This document shows positions 1-6,740 of a stretch of 10,495 nucleotides of DNA, one piece after another (positions within the stretch are counted from its first letter, which is position 1; each line of letters starts with the position of its first letter). This DNA is from Planktotalea sp. Lineage in GTDB: Bacteria > Pseudomonadota > Alphaproteobacteria > Rhodobacterales > Rhodobacteraceae. Under the pieces are notes generated by a model. It worked only from the letters and a program-made list of their open reading frames with translations, made no database searches and was not told the DNA's origin. The stretch is taken from NCBI GenBank assembly GCA_024645145.1, contig JAHEGL010000098.1, positions 5,567 to 16,061 on the forward strand, read 5' to 3'. The position numbers and the translations under genes are program-made.

Positions 1-1405
1 CTTCGCCGACACGGTTCAAAATCAACAAGGGTTTGTCATCCGTCCCGGTCATGATCACATCCCCATCACTGGGTTCAACTTCGATCTGGCGCATCCAGCG
101 GCCCCAGTTTTCTGTATCAGGCAAACCGGCGGTCACAGGGTGGCGATTGCCAAGGTCGCTGATGGTTGGACGATAGCCCTGTTCAATCACTCGAGCCGTC
201 GGAGCTGCTGGCATAATTTCAGCCAAGGGGGAGCGGTAAATGCTATCTGCGGACGCGAAGTCAGGGCCAGCGGCGACAAGCACTGCGCCACCCTCTTGCA
301 CATATCGCACCACATTATCGAGGTAGATGCTCGGCAAAATACCACGGCGTTTGTAGCGATCAAATATGATCAGATCGAAATCTTCGATCTTTTCCAAGAA
401 CAGTTCGCGCGTGGGGAAGGCGATCAGCGACAATTCAGAGGTTGGCACGCCATCTTGCTTTTCCGGAGGACGCAGAATGGTGAAGTGGACAAGGTCTACA
501 GAGCTATCCGATTTAAGCAAATTGCGCCAAGTGCGTCCGCCTGGGTGTGGCTCCCCTGAGACAAGCAAAACGCGCAACCGGTCACGTACGCCGTTCATCT
601 GGATCAACGCGGTGTTGTTGCGTTCTGTCAGTTCGCCCTCGCCAGTTGGTACAGTAAACTGGATCACATTGCGTCCCCCATGGGGAAGCGTCAGCGGCAG
701 TGTAATTTCAGCATCTACTGGGACTTCAAAGCGCTGAGGCGGGGCACCATCGATGGAAATGTCCAACGGGGCGAAGCCGTTTCCAACAGGTGCGTTCCCC
801 ATATCTTCAATTCGCAAAGTAAGGGTTACAGGCTCTCCCAAAATGGCAAATGCAGGTGCGTTGGTGACGCTCAGGCGACGATCCCAATCAGTCGTTTTCC
901 CGCTCAACAAGAGATGAAGTGGGGCAGGTAAATCCGGTGCACGCTCTAGGTCGTGCAGACGGCCATCGCTGAGCAGAAATACACCCGCGATGCGCGATTG
1001 GGGCAGCTCTGCAAGCGTGTCACTTAGCGCAGTTAAAAGTTGTGTCCCTGCGTCGCCTTGGCCGTCTGGTACGGACACGCGCACAACTTCGGTACCGCCA
1101 CGTTCGCTTAAAATATCTTCCAGACTGTTGGCGGCGCTTGCTGTCACGCCTGCGCGTTCAGCCAGCTTCTGTGACGCACTTTCGTCACTTACAATCACAA
1201 CGATATCATTTAGTGCGCCACGCTCTTCGCGTTGCAGGTTGGGACCGACAAGTGCAGCGATCACAACACAGCTAGCCAGCCCACGAAGCCATGCACCAGC
1301 CAAGCCGCGCCAAAGCGCTAGTGCAAGACCCGCAAACACGACAACGGCTGCCGCTATCAAAAGCGCTAATGGAACAAGCGGATCAAAGACGATTGTCTGG
1401 GTCAT
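1..1405 (-). CDS. Membrane protein with VWA-like and inactive glutamine-amidotransferase-like domains (partial; C-terminus outside window)
   Basis: I translated this frame by hand. It is open for 468 codons from the ATG at 1405 to the left edge, so the gene lacks its 3' end here. Hydrophobic segments at residues about 9-32 and 41-55 predict an N-terminal membrane anchor. A VWA-like region follows, with a metal-site motif DESAS (D74, S76, S78) after the strand DIVVIVS and a later FLLSDGR at 143-149. Residues about 180-270 look like a beta-sandwich or adhesion-type stretch. From residue 277 (RLRVLLVSGEPHPGG) a class I glutamine-amidotransferase-like fold begins, with DFDLIIFDRY at 342-351 and EGGAVLVAAG at 371-380. 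The usual nucleophile-elbow cysteine is absent, so I infer it is not an amidotransferase, although relatives are often named as one. The ATG overlaps the preceding gene's TGA (ATGA, 1402-1405) and has no clear ribosome site, which implies translational coupling. It is the last visible gene of the MoxR operon. Its substrate is unknown. Confidence 0.85.
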   Translation of the reverse strand, partial: MTQTIVFDPLVPLALLIAAAVVVFAGLALALWRGLAGAWLRGLASCVVIAALVGPNLQREERGALNDIVVIVSDESASQKLAERAGVTASAANSLEDILSERGGTEVVRVSVPDGQGDAGTQLLTALSDTLAELPQSRIAGVFLLSDGRLHDLERAPDLPAPLHLLLSGKTTDWDRRLSVTNAPAFAILGEPVTLTLRIEDMGNAPVGNGFAPLDISIDGAPPQRFEVPVDAEITLPLTLPHGGRNVIQFTVPTGEGELTERNNTALIQMNGVRDRLRVLLVSGEPHPGGRTWRNLLKSDSSVDLVHFTILRPPEKQDGVPTSELSLIAFPTRELFLEKIEDFDLIIFDRYKRRGILPSIYLDNVVRYVQEGGAVLVAAGPDFASADSIYRSPLAEIMPAAPTARVIEQGYRPTISDLGNRHPVTAGLPDTENWGRWMRQIEVEPSDGDVIMTGTDDKPLLILNRVGE

Positions 1406-4134
1406 TGGCCAAGCCGATCTAGCAATGCAGGGACGTGAACCTGATCCGATTTGTAGTTGCCCGTGAGCACATGCATCACAAGGTTGACGCCAAAGCGGTA
1501 GGCAAGTTCGCGTTGCCGCTCACCCGCAAAACCACGCCCTATTGGGAACAATGCATTACCGCGCGTGTCCATTGCCCATGCAGCGGCCCAATCGTTGCCA
1601 CCAATTACGACCGGACTGACACCATCATTAAGATTGCGAAATGGCATGCCTTCGATCTGTTCTGCATTCTTGGGTGCGGCTTCGACCCAAACATCGCGTG
1701 CTGTGTGGCGACCGGGGAAATCCTGAAGCAGGTAAAAGGTCCGCGTTAGAACGTGATCCTGTGGCAGAGGTTCAAGCGGGGGAATGTCCAAAGGTTCCGC
1801 CAAAGCCCGCAGCTCTACGCCATTCGGGCTAGAGGCACCAAAGCGCGCAATGTCAGCATCGCGTGTATCAAAGAGGATCATCCCGCCGGAGCGCAAATAA
1901 TCGTTCAACTTGGCATAGGCGTTGGCTGACGGCGTTGGTTGGTTTGGCGTAATTGGCCAATAGAGCATTGGAAAGAACGCAAGTTCATCTGTTTCCAGAT
2001 CAACGCCGATAGGATCCGCAGGTTCGATCGAGGTTCTGAAGAAGAGCGTTTCTGACAGACCGCGCAAACCCGCCTCTGCGGTGTTATCAATTTCTGCATC
2101 GCGCGTGATAACATGGCCCAGCACCATTTCAGAGGATGCCGCGAGCGCAAGGTTGTCCTGCTGTGCGTCAGCAGGCAAACCAAGCATCATCAAGGCACCA
2201 AAGCCCGCAACAGTACCGCGCAGACGTCCTGACATGGCAAGGGACGCGACGATATCGATCATCAAGAGCGCAAGCGCGAGGCCAAGAAGAATCCCGCCTA
2301 GCGGAGTTTCGGGCTGTGTTTGCAGGGGTTGGATGTCGGTGCCATTTGGCCAGTCTGCTGCGCTCAACTCTGTCTCCGTTCCAATCACATTACGCGCAAT
2401 ACGCCGCGCGTTTCCTTCGTAAAGGCCGGGTTGTAAGTCTGGGCTCAGGGCATCGCTCAACAAACGCTCGCCCGCGACACCAGCAAGGCTGTCCGCATCT
2501 GTGATCCGTCCAAACCCGTCCATAACGCTGATCGATTGCCAAATGCTGCCATCCAGATCACCGGCCCGCGGTGTTCCCGCAAGCGACGAAATTGCGAGAC
2601 GATCCAGCATGCTGACAAAAAGCCCTGACAGCGGAAGGCTTGACCATTCGGCATTCGCGGAAACGTGGAACAAGACCACCTGCCCATCACCCAGCGGCTT
2701 GCGTGTGACCAAGGGTGTCCCGTCACTCAGACTTGCGATGACGCGATCAGCGAGGGTCGGATCAGGTTGCGCCATGACTTGTGAGCTTACCGTAACATCT
2801 GCGCGCGGCTCTAGGCCAAAAAATGGACTATCTTCTGTAAAGGCAGCCAATTCCTTAGGTGTGCCCCAACTCATTGCACCGCCGACAGTACGGCCACCGG
2901 CGCGCAAGCGTACAGGCATCAACGTCTCTTCTTCAGTGCGGCTGATTTCACTGGCTGCAAGGCGCGTCCCTGCAAATCTCACAAGCAGGCCACCTTCTTC
3001 GACCCATTGCGTCAGCTCTACTTCTTCAACGGGGGCGAGTTTGGCGACATCGGCCAAAATCACAACATCCGGCGCGGCAGGGAGAATATCTAACAAGCTG
3101 CCTTCCAAAAGTTCCGCGTTTGGCTCTAATGCTTGGCGCAAATAGTGGAGAGGTGACAAAAGTTCCAAACCTTCACGATCTTCACGTCTGGCAATGAGTG
3201 CGACCTCGCGTCGTCGTAGGCTGTCATCAGAGAGCGACACAGCACCTGCAGAACGCACCCCAGCGATTGCAAAATGGGTGACGCGCGCGCGCAGTTCAGA
3301 GGGAAGAGAGATGTCTTGGATCGCTGCTTTTGCGCCACTCTCGAAATCAATATTAGCTGTCGCAAGGATGCGCGCTGCACCAGAGGGGTCTTTGCCATGC
3401 ACTTCAACTTGGACTGTTCTCGCAGCACTGTCTACAGAACGACGTGCTTCCACAACTGTCGCCCCGCCTTCAAAACGCGCGGGGGCGAGCGCAATGTTTT
3501 CGTCTTGTGATGCGAGAATACGCAATGCGCCTTTCTCGTTGAGTAGGTTTGCAATCTCACTGCGTGTATCGCGCGCCAGTTCATCTGAAAGCCAAAGTGT
3601 GTCAAAGCTTTGATCTGGAAGCAGCGTAACAAGCGATTGCGCGTTTACGATAGGCTCCCATGCATTCGGGCTTAGCCCTGCAAGTGTACTGCGTACTTCA
3701 TTGGCGGATTTAAAAGTTACTTGTTGCGGATCACCAAGGTTCAAAATCGCGACGGTCCGATCGGTGCGCTGCGCGTCATCGAGAATGCGCTCCACCATGG
3801 TAATGCGGTTGCTCCAATCCGCAGCGCTTGCCCAGCTGGCGTCCATGGCGACCAAAAGCGGCCCACGGCCAATATCATCGCTGCGCGGGTTGAGAATTGG
3901 TCCGGCCAGACCAACAATCAGCGCGGCAATTGCGAGCATACGTAAAAGCAAAAGCCACCAAGGGGTTCTGTCGCTGACTTGTTCTTCGTCTTTGAGACCA
4001 AGCAAAAGTGTGACGCCCGGAAAAATGCGGCGTACAGGCGCAGGCGGTACGGCGCGCAATATAATCCAAAGGATGGGCAACGCTACGAGCGCAAGTAAAA
4101 GCCATGGCGTGAGGAAACCTATTGCGCCAATCAT
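1402..4134 (-). CDS. BatA-like N-terminal / DUF4159 C-terminal membrane protein
   Basis: This is a 910-residue protein. I chose the ATG at 4134 over the in-frame ATG at 4164 because it overlaps the upstream stop (ATGA, 4131-4134) and has GGAG at 4143-4146, 8 nt upstream. Residues 1-85 form the double-transmembrane N-terminal domain of BatA-type aerotolerance proteins: FLTPWLLLALVALPILWII and, after FPGVTLL, WWLLLLRMLAIAALIVGLAGP. A VWA-like region follows, but the metal site reads DASWA (98-102), so the last Ser of DxSxS is missing. Residues about 340-510 hold an amidotransferase-like segment (DVVILAD at 356-362, EEGGLLVRFAG at 379-389). A third membrane segment lies at 613-634, with a further hydrophobic stretch ending ADAQ near 658 that could be a fourth. 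Residues about 668-895 are DUF4159, with LAFFPMLYWPI at 718-728. The C-terminal domain is probably periplasmic. The role is unknown; by family and context it is a membrane partner of the MoxR/DUF58 pair. Confidence 0.93.
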   Translation of the reverse strand: MIGAIGFLTPWLLLALVALPILWIILRAVPPAPVRRIFPGVTLLLGLKDEEQVSDRTPWWLLLLRMLAIAALIVGLAGPILNPRSDDIGRGPLLVAMDASWASAADWSNRITMVERILDDAQRTDRTVAILNLGDPQQVTFKSANEVRSTLAGLSPNAWEPIVNAQSLVTLLPDQSFDTLWLSDELARDTRSEIANLLNEKGALRILASQDENIALAPARFEGGATVVEARRSVDSAARTVQVEVHGKDPSGAARILATANIDFESGAKAAIQDISLPSELRARVTHFAIAGVRSAGAVSLSDDSLRRREVALIARREDREGLELLSPLHYLRQALEPNAELLEGSLLDILPAAPDVVILADVAKLAPVEEVELTQWVEEGGLLVRFAGTRLAASEISRTEEETLMPVRLRAGGRTVGGAMSWGTPKELAAFTEDSPFFGLEPRADVTVSSQVMAQPDPTLADRVIASLSDGTPLVTRKPLGDGQVVLFHVSANAEWSSLPLSGLFVSMLDRLAISSLAGTPRAGDLDGSIWQSISVMDGFGRITDADSLAGVAGERLLSDALSPDLQPGLYEGNARRIARNVIGTETELSAADWPNGTDIQPLQTQPETPLGGILLGLALALLMIDIVASLAMSGRLRGTVAGFGALMMLGLPADAQQDNLALAASSEMVLGHVITRDAEIDNTAEAGLRGLSETLFFRTSIEPADPIGVDLETDELAFFPMLYWPITPNQPTPSANAYAKLNDYLRSGGMILFDTRDADIARFGASSPNGVELRALAEPLDIPPLEPLPQDHVLTRTFYLLQDFPGRHTARDVWVEAAPKNAEQIEGMPFRNLNDGVSPVVIGGNDWAAAWAMDTRGNALFPIGRGFAGERQRELAYRFGVNLVMHVLTGNYKSDQVHVPALLDRLGQ

Positions 4135-5006
4135 GCGGATTTCTCCATCGCTCTGTGGAGCCAAAGAAGAGCAGATTGCGCTGAAGCATCTGTGTGATGG
4201 GTCGTAAATTGCCAGCCAGCAACAGCGCAGAGATGCGTGAGGTCTGCTTTGCGCGCGGCGAGTTTTTCTAGATAGCGGTTTTTTAAATCGTTTGCTTTGA
4301 GCGTTTCGTAGCGCAGCGTTTTGCCCGCACTTTCAAAAATTGTGCGCCCATGAAACGGAAAACTCTCTTCAGCAGGGTCCAGCACTTGCATCAGAACGCC
4401 ACGAACACCGCGATCCGCAGCTTTGGTGAGGGCCGATTTTACGGCGTCGATGTCCCCCATGAAATCTGAAATAAAGAGGGCGCGGGCATGTGGCAACATT
4501 GCGCGTGCTTCTGGCGCACCATAATCTGTGTCTTGTTCATTCGAAAAATGCTCTGCAAGGCGCAAAACCTGCGCGCGCCCACGTCGCGGTGGCAGTGCTG
4601 TCCCTGTAACACCGACACGCTCGCCGCCTTTGATCAAAAGGATTGCGGCGGAAAGTGCGATAAGCCGTGCGCGGTCAGCTTTTTCAGGCATGTTTTTATC
4701 GCTCGCAAAACGCATTGATGCAGAGGTGTCGAGCCAGAGCATCACGCTTTGCGCCACTTGCCATTCCCGTTCGCGCACAAATTCCATGTCAGAGCGCGCG
4801 GAGCGACGCCAATCAATCATGCGCCGCGCATCGCCTGTTTGAACAGGGCGGTATTGCCAGAAATCGTCACCCATGCCAGCGCGCCTGCGCCCATGTTCGC
4901 CAAGCAACACAGTACCCGCCAATTGCTCTGCGCGCGCCAAAAGCGGAGGCAGGCGCGATGCTTCTTTTTCGGCATCAAGTCGAAGGGCGCGCGGGGAGGA
5001 TGTCAC
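4131..5006 (-). CDS. DUF58 domain protein (VWA-like, MoxR partner)
   Basis: This is a 291-residue protein, near the usual family length of about 290-310, starting with GTG at 5006. The GTG overlaps the MoxR stop codon (GTGA, 5003-5006), and only a weak AAGG lies upstream, so coupling to MoxR translation is likely. The DUF58 signature is clear at residues 52-71: YRPVQTGDARRMIDWRRSAR. Residues 88-97 (VMLWLDTSAS) carry a complete DxSxS metal-ion site (D93, S95, S97), followed by a helix and a second strand ALFISDFMGD, as in VWA folds. There is no signal peptide and no convincing membrane segment, so it is predicted to be cytoplasmic. In known systems DUF58 proteins are encoded beside MoxR ATPases and are thought to link the AAA+ ring to its targets through the metal site. 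The identification is firm; the target is unknown. Confidence 0.95.
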   Translation of the reverse strand: MTSSPRALRLDAEKEASRLPPLLARAEQLAGTVLLGEHGRRRAGMGDDFWQYRPVQTGDARRMIDWRRSARSDMEFVREREWQVAQSVMLWLDTSASMRFASDKNMPEKADRARLIALSAAILLIKGGERVGVTGTALPPRRGRAQVLRLAEHFSNEQDTDYGAPEARAMLPHARALFISDFMGDIDAVKSALTKAADRGVRGVLMQVLDPAEESFPFHGRTIFESAGKTLRYETLKANDLKNRYLEKLAARKADLTHLCAVAGWQFTTHHTDASAQSALLWLHRAMEKSA

Positions 5007-6013
5007 GCGGCTGTAGCCTTGCTTGTCGTGATCTGGCTCGCGCTTTCAAGGATAAGAGCGGACAAACTGTCGCCGCGTGCACGCGCTGCGAAGTTTAGTG
5101 CCATACGGTGCGACAAGACAGGTTCTGCCATATCAATCACGTCCTCAGGCGAAGGTGCCAGGCGCCCATCAAGCAGTGCTTTCGCGCGCACAGTTAGCAT
5201 CAAAGCCTGCGCCGCACGCGGACCTGGACCCCATGCGACCGTTTCTTTAACCCGTGCGCTTGCATCAGGTTCATCAGGGCGGAACGCGCGGACGAGATCA
5301 AGGATCATTTCCACCACGCTATCGCCGACAGGCATGCGCCGTAAAAGCGTTTGCGCCGCGAGGAGCTCGTCAGTGGTAAACACTGCGTGCGCGTCGTCTT
5401 CGCTGACACCTGTTGTTGCAATCAGAATATCACGCTCAGTTGCGCGATCAGGGTAGGGCACATCGATTTGGACGAGAAAACGGTCGAGCTGCGCTTCTGG
5501 GAGAGGGTAGGTGCCTTCTTGCTCGATCGGGTTTTGCGTGGCGAGCACATGAAACGGTGCTGCAAGTTGGCGATCTTCGCCTGCAACGCTGACCACCTTT
5601 TCTTGCATGGCTTGCAAAAGCGCAGACTGCGTACGTGGTGAGGCACGGTTGATTTCGTCTGCCATGAGAAGTTGGCAAAAGATCGGACCTTCGATGAACT
5701 TAAAGGCCCGACTTCCGTCATTGCCAGTCTCGAGAACCTCTGAGCCGAGGATGTCTGCAGGCATTAGGTCAGGTGTGAACTGCACGCGATTGCCATTAAG
5801 CCCCATGACGGTTGAAAGGGTTTCAACAAGACGCGTCTTTCCGAGGCCAGGCAGACCGATGAGCAAAGCGTGACCGCCACATAGGAGTGCTGAAAGCGTG
5901 AGGTCGACGACCCGCTGCTGACCGATAAAACGGCGGTTGATCGAGTCCTTTGCCTCGGCCAGACGCGTGCCCAACGTTTCAATATCTGTGACTAAGTCTT
6001 CTGCGCTGGCCAT
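5003..6013 (-). CDS. MoxR-type AAA+ ATPase
   Basis: This is a 336-residue AAA+ ATPase of the MoxR family (AAA_3), first gene of the operon. The ATG at 6013 is preceded by GGGAGAG at 6019-6025, 5 nt away; the longer frame from 6136 would run across the divergent promoter region and into the DUF1285 gene, and its extra N-terminus does not look like MoxR. The motifs are complete: Walker A GLPGLGKT at residues 53-60, Walker B LLMADE at 115-120 followed by INRASPRTQSALLQAMQE, sensor 1 ATQNP at 158-162, then the family motif EGTYPLPEAQLDRF at 166-179. The C-terminal lid holds KETVAWGPGPRAAQAL, where the GPGPR segment is the sensor 2 region. MoxR ATPases act as hexameric chaperones for assembly or metal insertion of partner complexes. 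The next gene overlaps its stop codon, which supports a joint function with DUF58. The client is not known. Confidence 0.97.
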   Translation of the reverse strand: MASAEDLVTDIETLGTRLAEAKDSINRRFIGQQRVVDLTLSALLCGGHALLIGLPGLGKTRLVETLSTVMGLNGNRVQFTPDLMPADILGSEVLETGNDGSRAFKFIEGPIFCQLLMADEINRASPRTQSALLQAMQEKVVSVAGEDRQLAAPFHVLATQNPIEQEGTYPLPEAQLDRFLVQIDVPYPDRATERDILIATTGVSEDDAHAVFTTDELLAAQTLLRRMPVGDSVVEMILDLVRAFRPDEPDASARVKETVAWGPGPRAAQALMLTVRAKALLDGRLAPSPEDVIDMAEPVLSHRMALNFAARARGDSLSALILESASQITTSKATAA

Positions 6014-6080
6014 GACAACTCTCCCTTGAACTCTAGGTATGATGCTATGAGAGTAGGCGTCGGAGGACAAATAGCAAAAC
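6014..6080. promoter_or_regulatory. Divergent intergenic region between MoxR operon and DUF1285 gene
   Basis: These 67 bp must carry the start signals for both the MoxR operon (leftward) and the DUF1285 gene (rightward) unless promoters lie inside the genes. For the rightward gene, GGAGG sits at 6062-6066, an unusually long 14 nt before its ATG. TTGAAC at 6026-6031 resembles a -35 box, but no -10 hexamer stands at a good distance. I see no clear operator palindrome. Confidence 0.5.
6042..6070 (-). promoter_or_regulatory. Putative sigma-70 promoter of the MoxR operon
   Basis: On the minus strand TTGTCC (6065-6070) and TAGCAT (6042-6047) are separated by 17 bp and match the TTGACA/TATAAT consensus at 4 of 6 positions each. 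Transcription would start near 6035, giving a leader of about 20 nt that contains the GGGAGAG ribosome site. The match is only moderate and the -35 box overlaps the DUF1285 ribosome site on the other strand. Treat it as a candidate. Confidence 0.3.
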
Positions 6081-6650
6081 ATGGCTGGACAAAATATTGT
6101 GACCCCAGACGCAGCGGGCATTGCTGCATCGGCCAAAGCGGCTGCAAAAGGGCGTGGTTTACCGCCTGTTCACTTGTGGAATCCCCCGTTTTGCGGCGAT
6201 TTGGATATGCAGATCAAGCGTGATGGGACGTGGTTCTACATGGGCACGCCTATCGGCAGATTTGAGCTCGTGAAGCTTTTTTCGTCGATTTTGAAACTTG
6301 AGGATGGAAAGTATTTCCTTGTCACCCCGGTTGAGAAAGTTGGCATCACTGTTGAGGATGCGCCGTTTGTTGCCGTGGATTTTGAAGCTTCCGATGGTGT
6401 TTTGAACTTCGAAACCCATGTTGGCGATTTTGTTGCAGCAGGCGTTGAGCATCCTATTCGCGTGGTACGCGACGTTGAGACGGGTGAGCCATCACCCTAT
6501 GTGATGGTGCGCGCTGGGCTTGAGGCTTTAATTGATCGCAAGAGTTTTTATCGTCTCGTCGATATTGGCGTGCATCATGAGGGCTGGTTTGGGATTTGGT
6601 CCGGTGGTGTGTTTTTCAAGATCATTCCGTCGCAAGAATTGGATGGATAG
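6081..6650 (+). CDS. DUF1285 domain protein
   Basis: This is a 189-residue protein with no signal peptide or membrane segment, so probably cytoplasmic. The ATG at 6081 is the first possible start, because an in-frame TAG lies at 6072-6074; GGAGG at 6062-6066 serves as ribosome site at long spacing. I recognise DUF1285 from the run [18 protein letters not shown] (28-45), then [14 protein letters not shown] (47-60), KLFSSIL (65-71), [12 protein letters not shown] (78-89) and the C-terminal [17 protein letters not shown]. Family members have a two-domain beta-rich fold known from structural genomics, but no established biochemical role. It is transcribed divergently from the MoxR operon with only 67 bp between them, so shared regulation is possible. 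It is followed at once by a cluster of stem-loops and the convergent polA gene, so it appears to be monocistronic here. Confidence 0.93.
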   Translation: MAGQNIVTPDAAGIAASAKAAAKGRGLPPVHLWNPPFCGDLDMQIKRDGTWFYMGTPIGRFELVKLFSSILKLEDGKYFLVTPVEKVGITVEDAPFVAVDFEASDGVLNFETHVGDFVAAGVEHPIRVVRDVETGEPSPYVMVRAGLEALIDRKSFYRLVDIGVHHEGWFGIWSGGVFFKIIPSQELDG

Positions 6651-6675
6651 ACAGCTCTTTTTGAAAAAGAGCTGT
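6651..6675. terminator. Stem-loop 1 after the DUF1285 gene
   Basis: This is a perfect 12-base inverted repeat around one central G at 6663: ACAGCTCTTTTT against AAAAAGAGCTGT, which in practice gives about a 10-bp stem with a 5-nt loop. It begins on the base right after the DUF1285 stop codon. Downstream in the plus direction comes TTAAATT, only weakly U-rich, so termination is plausible but not certain; protection of the mRNA 3' end is an alternative. Confidence 0.6.
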
Positions 6676-6676
6676 T

Positions 6677-6698
6677 AAATTCCTTTGGGAAGGAATTT
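6677..6698. repeat. Stem-loop 2 in the DUF1285/polA gap
   Basis: AAATTCCTT (6677-6685) and AAGGAATTT (6690-6698) form a perfect 9-bp stem with a 4-nt TGGG loop. No proper U-tract follows on either strand. It lies one base after stem-loop 1 and one base before stem-loop 3. Confidence 0.55.
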
Positions 6699-6699
6699 G

Positions 6700-6728
6700 T
6701 TTCGGCCAAGAGGCCGAGAGTTTATTTT
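6700..6728 (+). terminator. Stem-loop 3 with T-rich tail, likely DUF1285 terminator
   Basis: TCGGCC (6702-6707) and GGCCGA (6712-6717) pair with an AAGA loop; a T-G wobble and a T-A pair extend the stem to 8 bp. Going rightward the stem is followed by GTTTATTTT (6720-6728), which makes it the best intrinsic terminator of the cluster for the plus-strand gene. On the minus strand the stem is followed by AACAAATT, so it is a poor polA terminator. Confidence 0.6.
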
Positions 6729-6740
6729 GAAAAATGAAAC
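6720..6740. terminator. Stem-loop 4 at the polA 3' end
   Basis: GTTT/GAAAC-type outer pairs (6720-6723 with 6737-6740), a bulged G at 6736 and ATTT/AAAT inner pairs form an A/T-rich imperfect hairpin abutting the polA stop codon at 6741. Its core TTTTGAAAAA (6725-6734) repeats exactly the core of stem-loop 1 (6659-6668). It may form part of polA transcript termination or 3'-end stabilisation. Confidence 0.4.

Noticed and set aside
2501..3145. Plus-strand open frame of 214 codons
   Set aside because: It is wholly antisense to the DUF4159 gene, which is clearly coding. Its composition (Ser, Arg, Pro rich) and lack of motifs mark it as a shadow.
4135..4164. DUF4159-protein start at the upstream ATG 4164
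   Set aside because: It would add ten hydrophilic residues before the membrane segment and a longer overlap. ATG 4134 has GGAG at 8 nt and a standard ATGA overlap.
4749..5456. Plus-strand open frame of 235 codons
   Set aside because: It lies antisense across the MoxR/DUF58 junction, is rich in Ala, Arg and Ser, shows no domain, and has no ribosome site. It is a shadow of the high-GC third codon positions on the other strand.
6014..6136. MoxR start at the upstream ATG 6136
   Set aside because: The 41 extra residues do not resemble MoxR N-termini and would overlap the start of the divergent DUF1285 gene. ATG 6013 has a good ribosome site.
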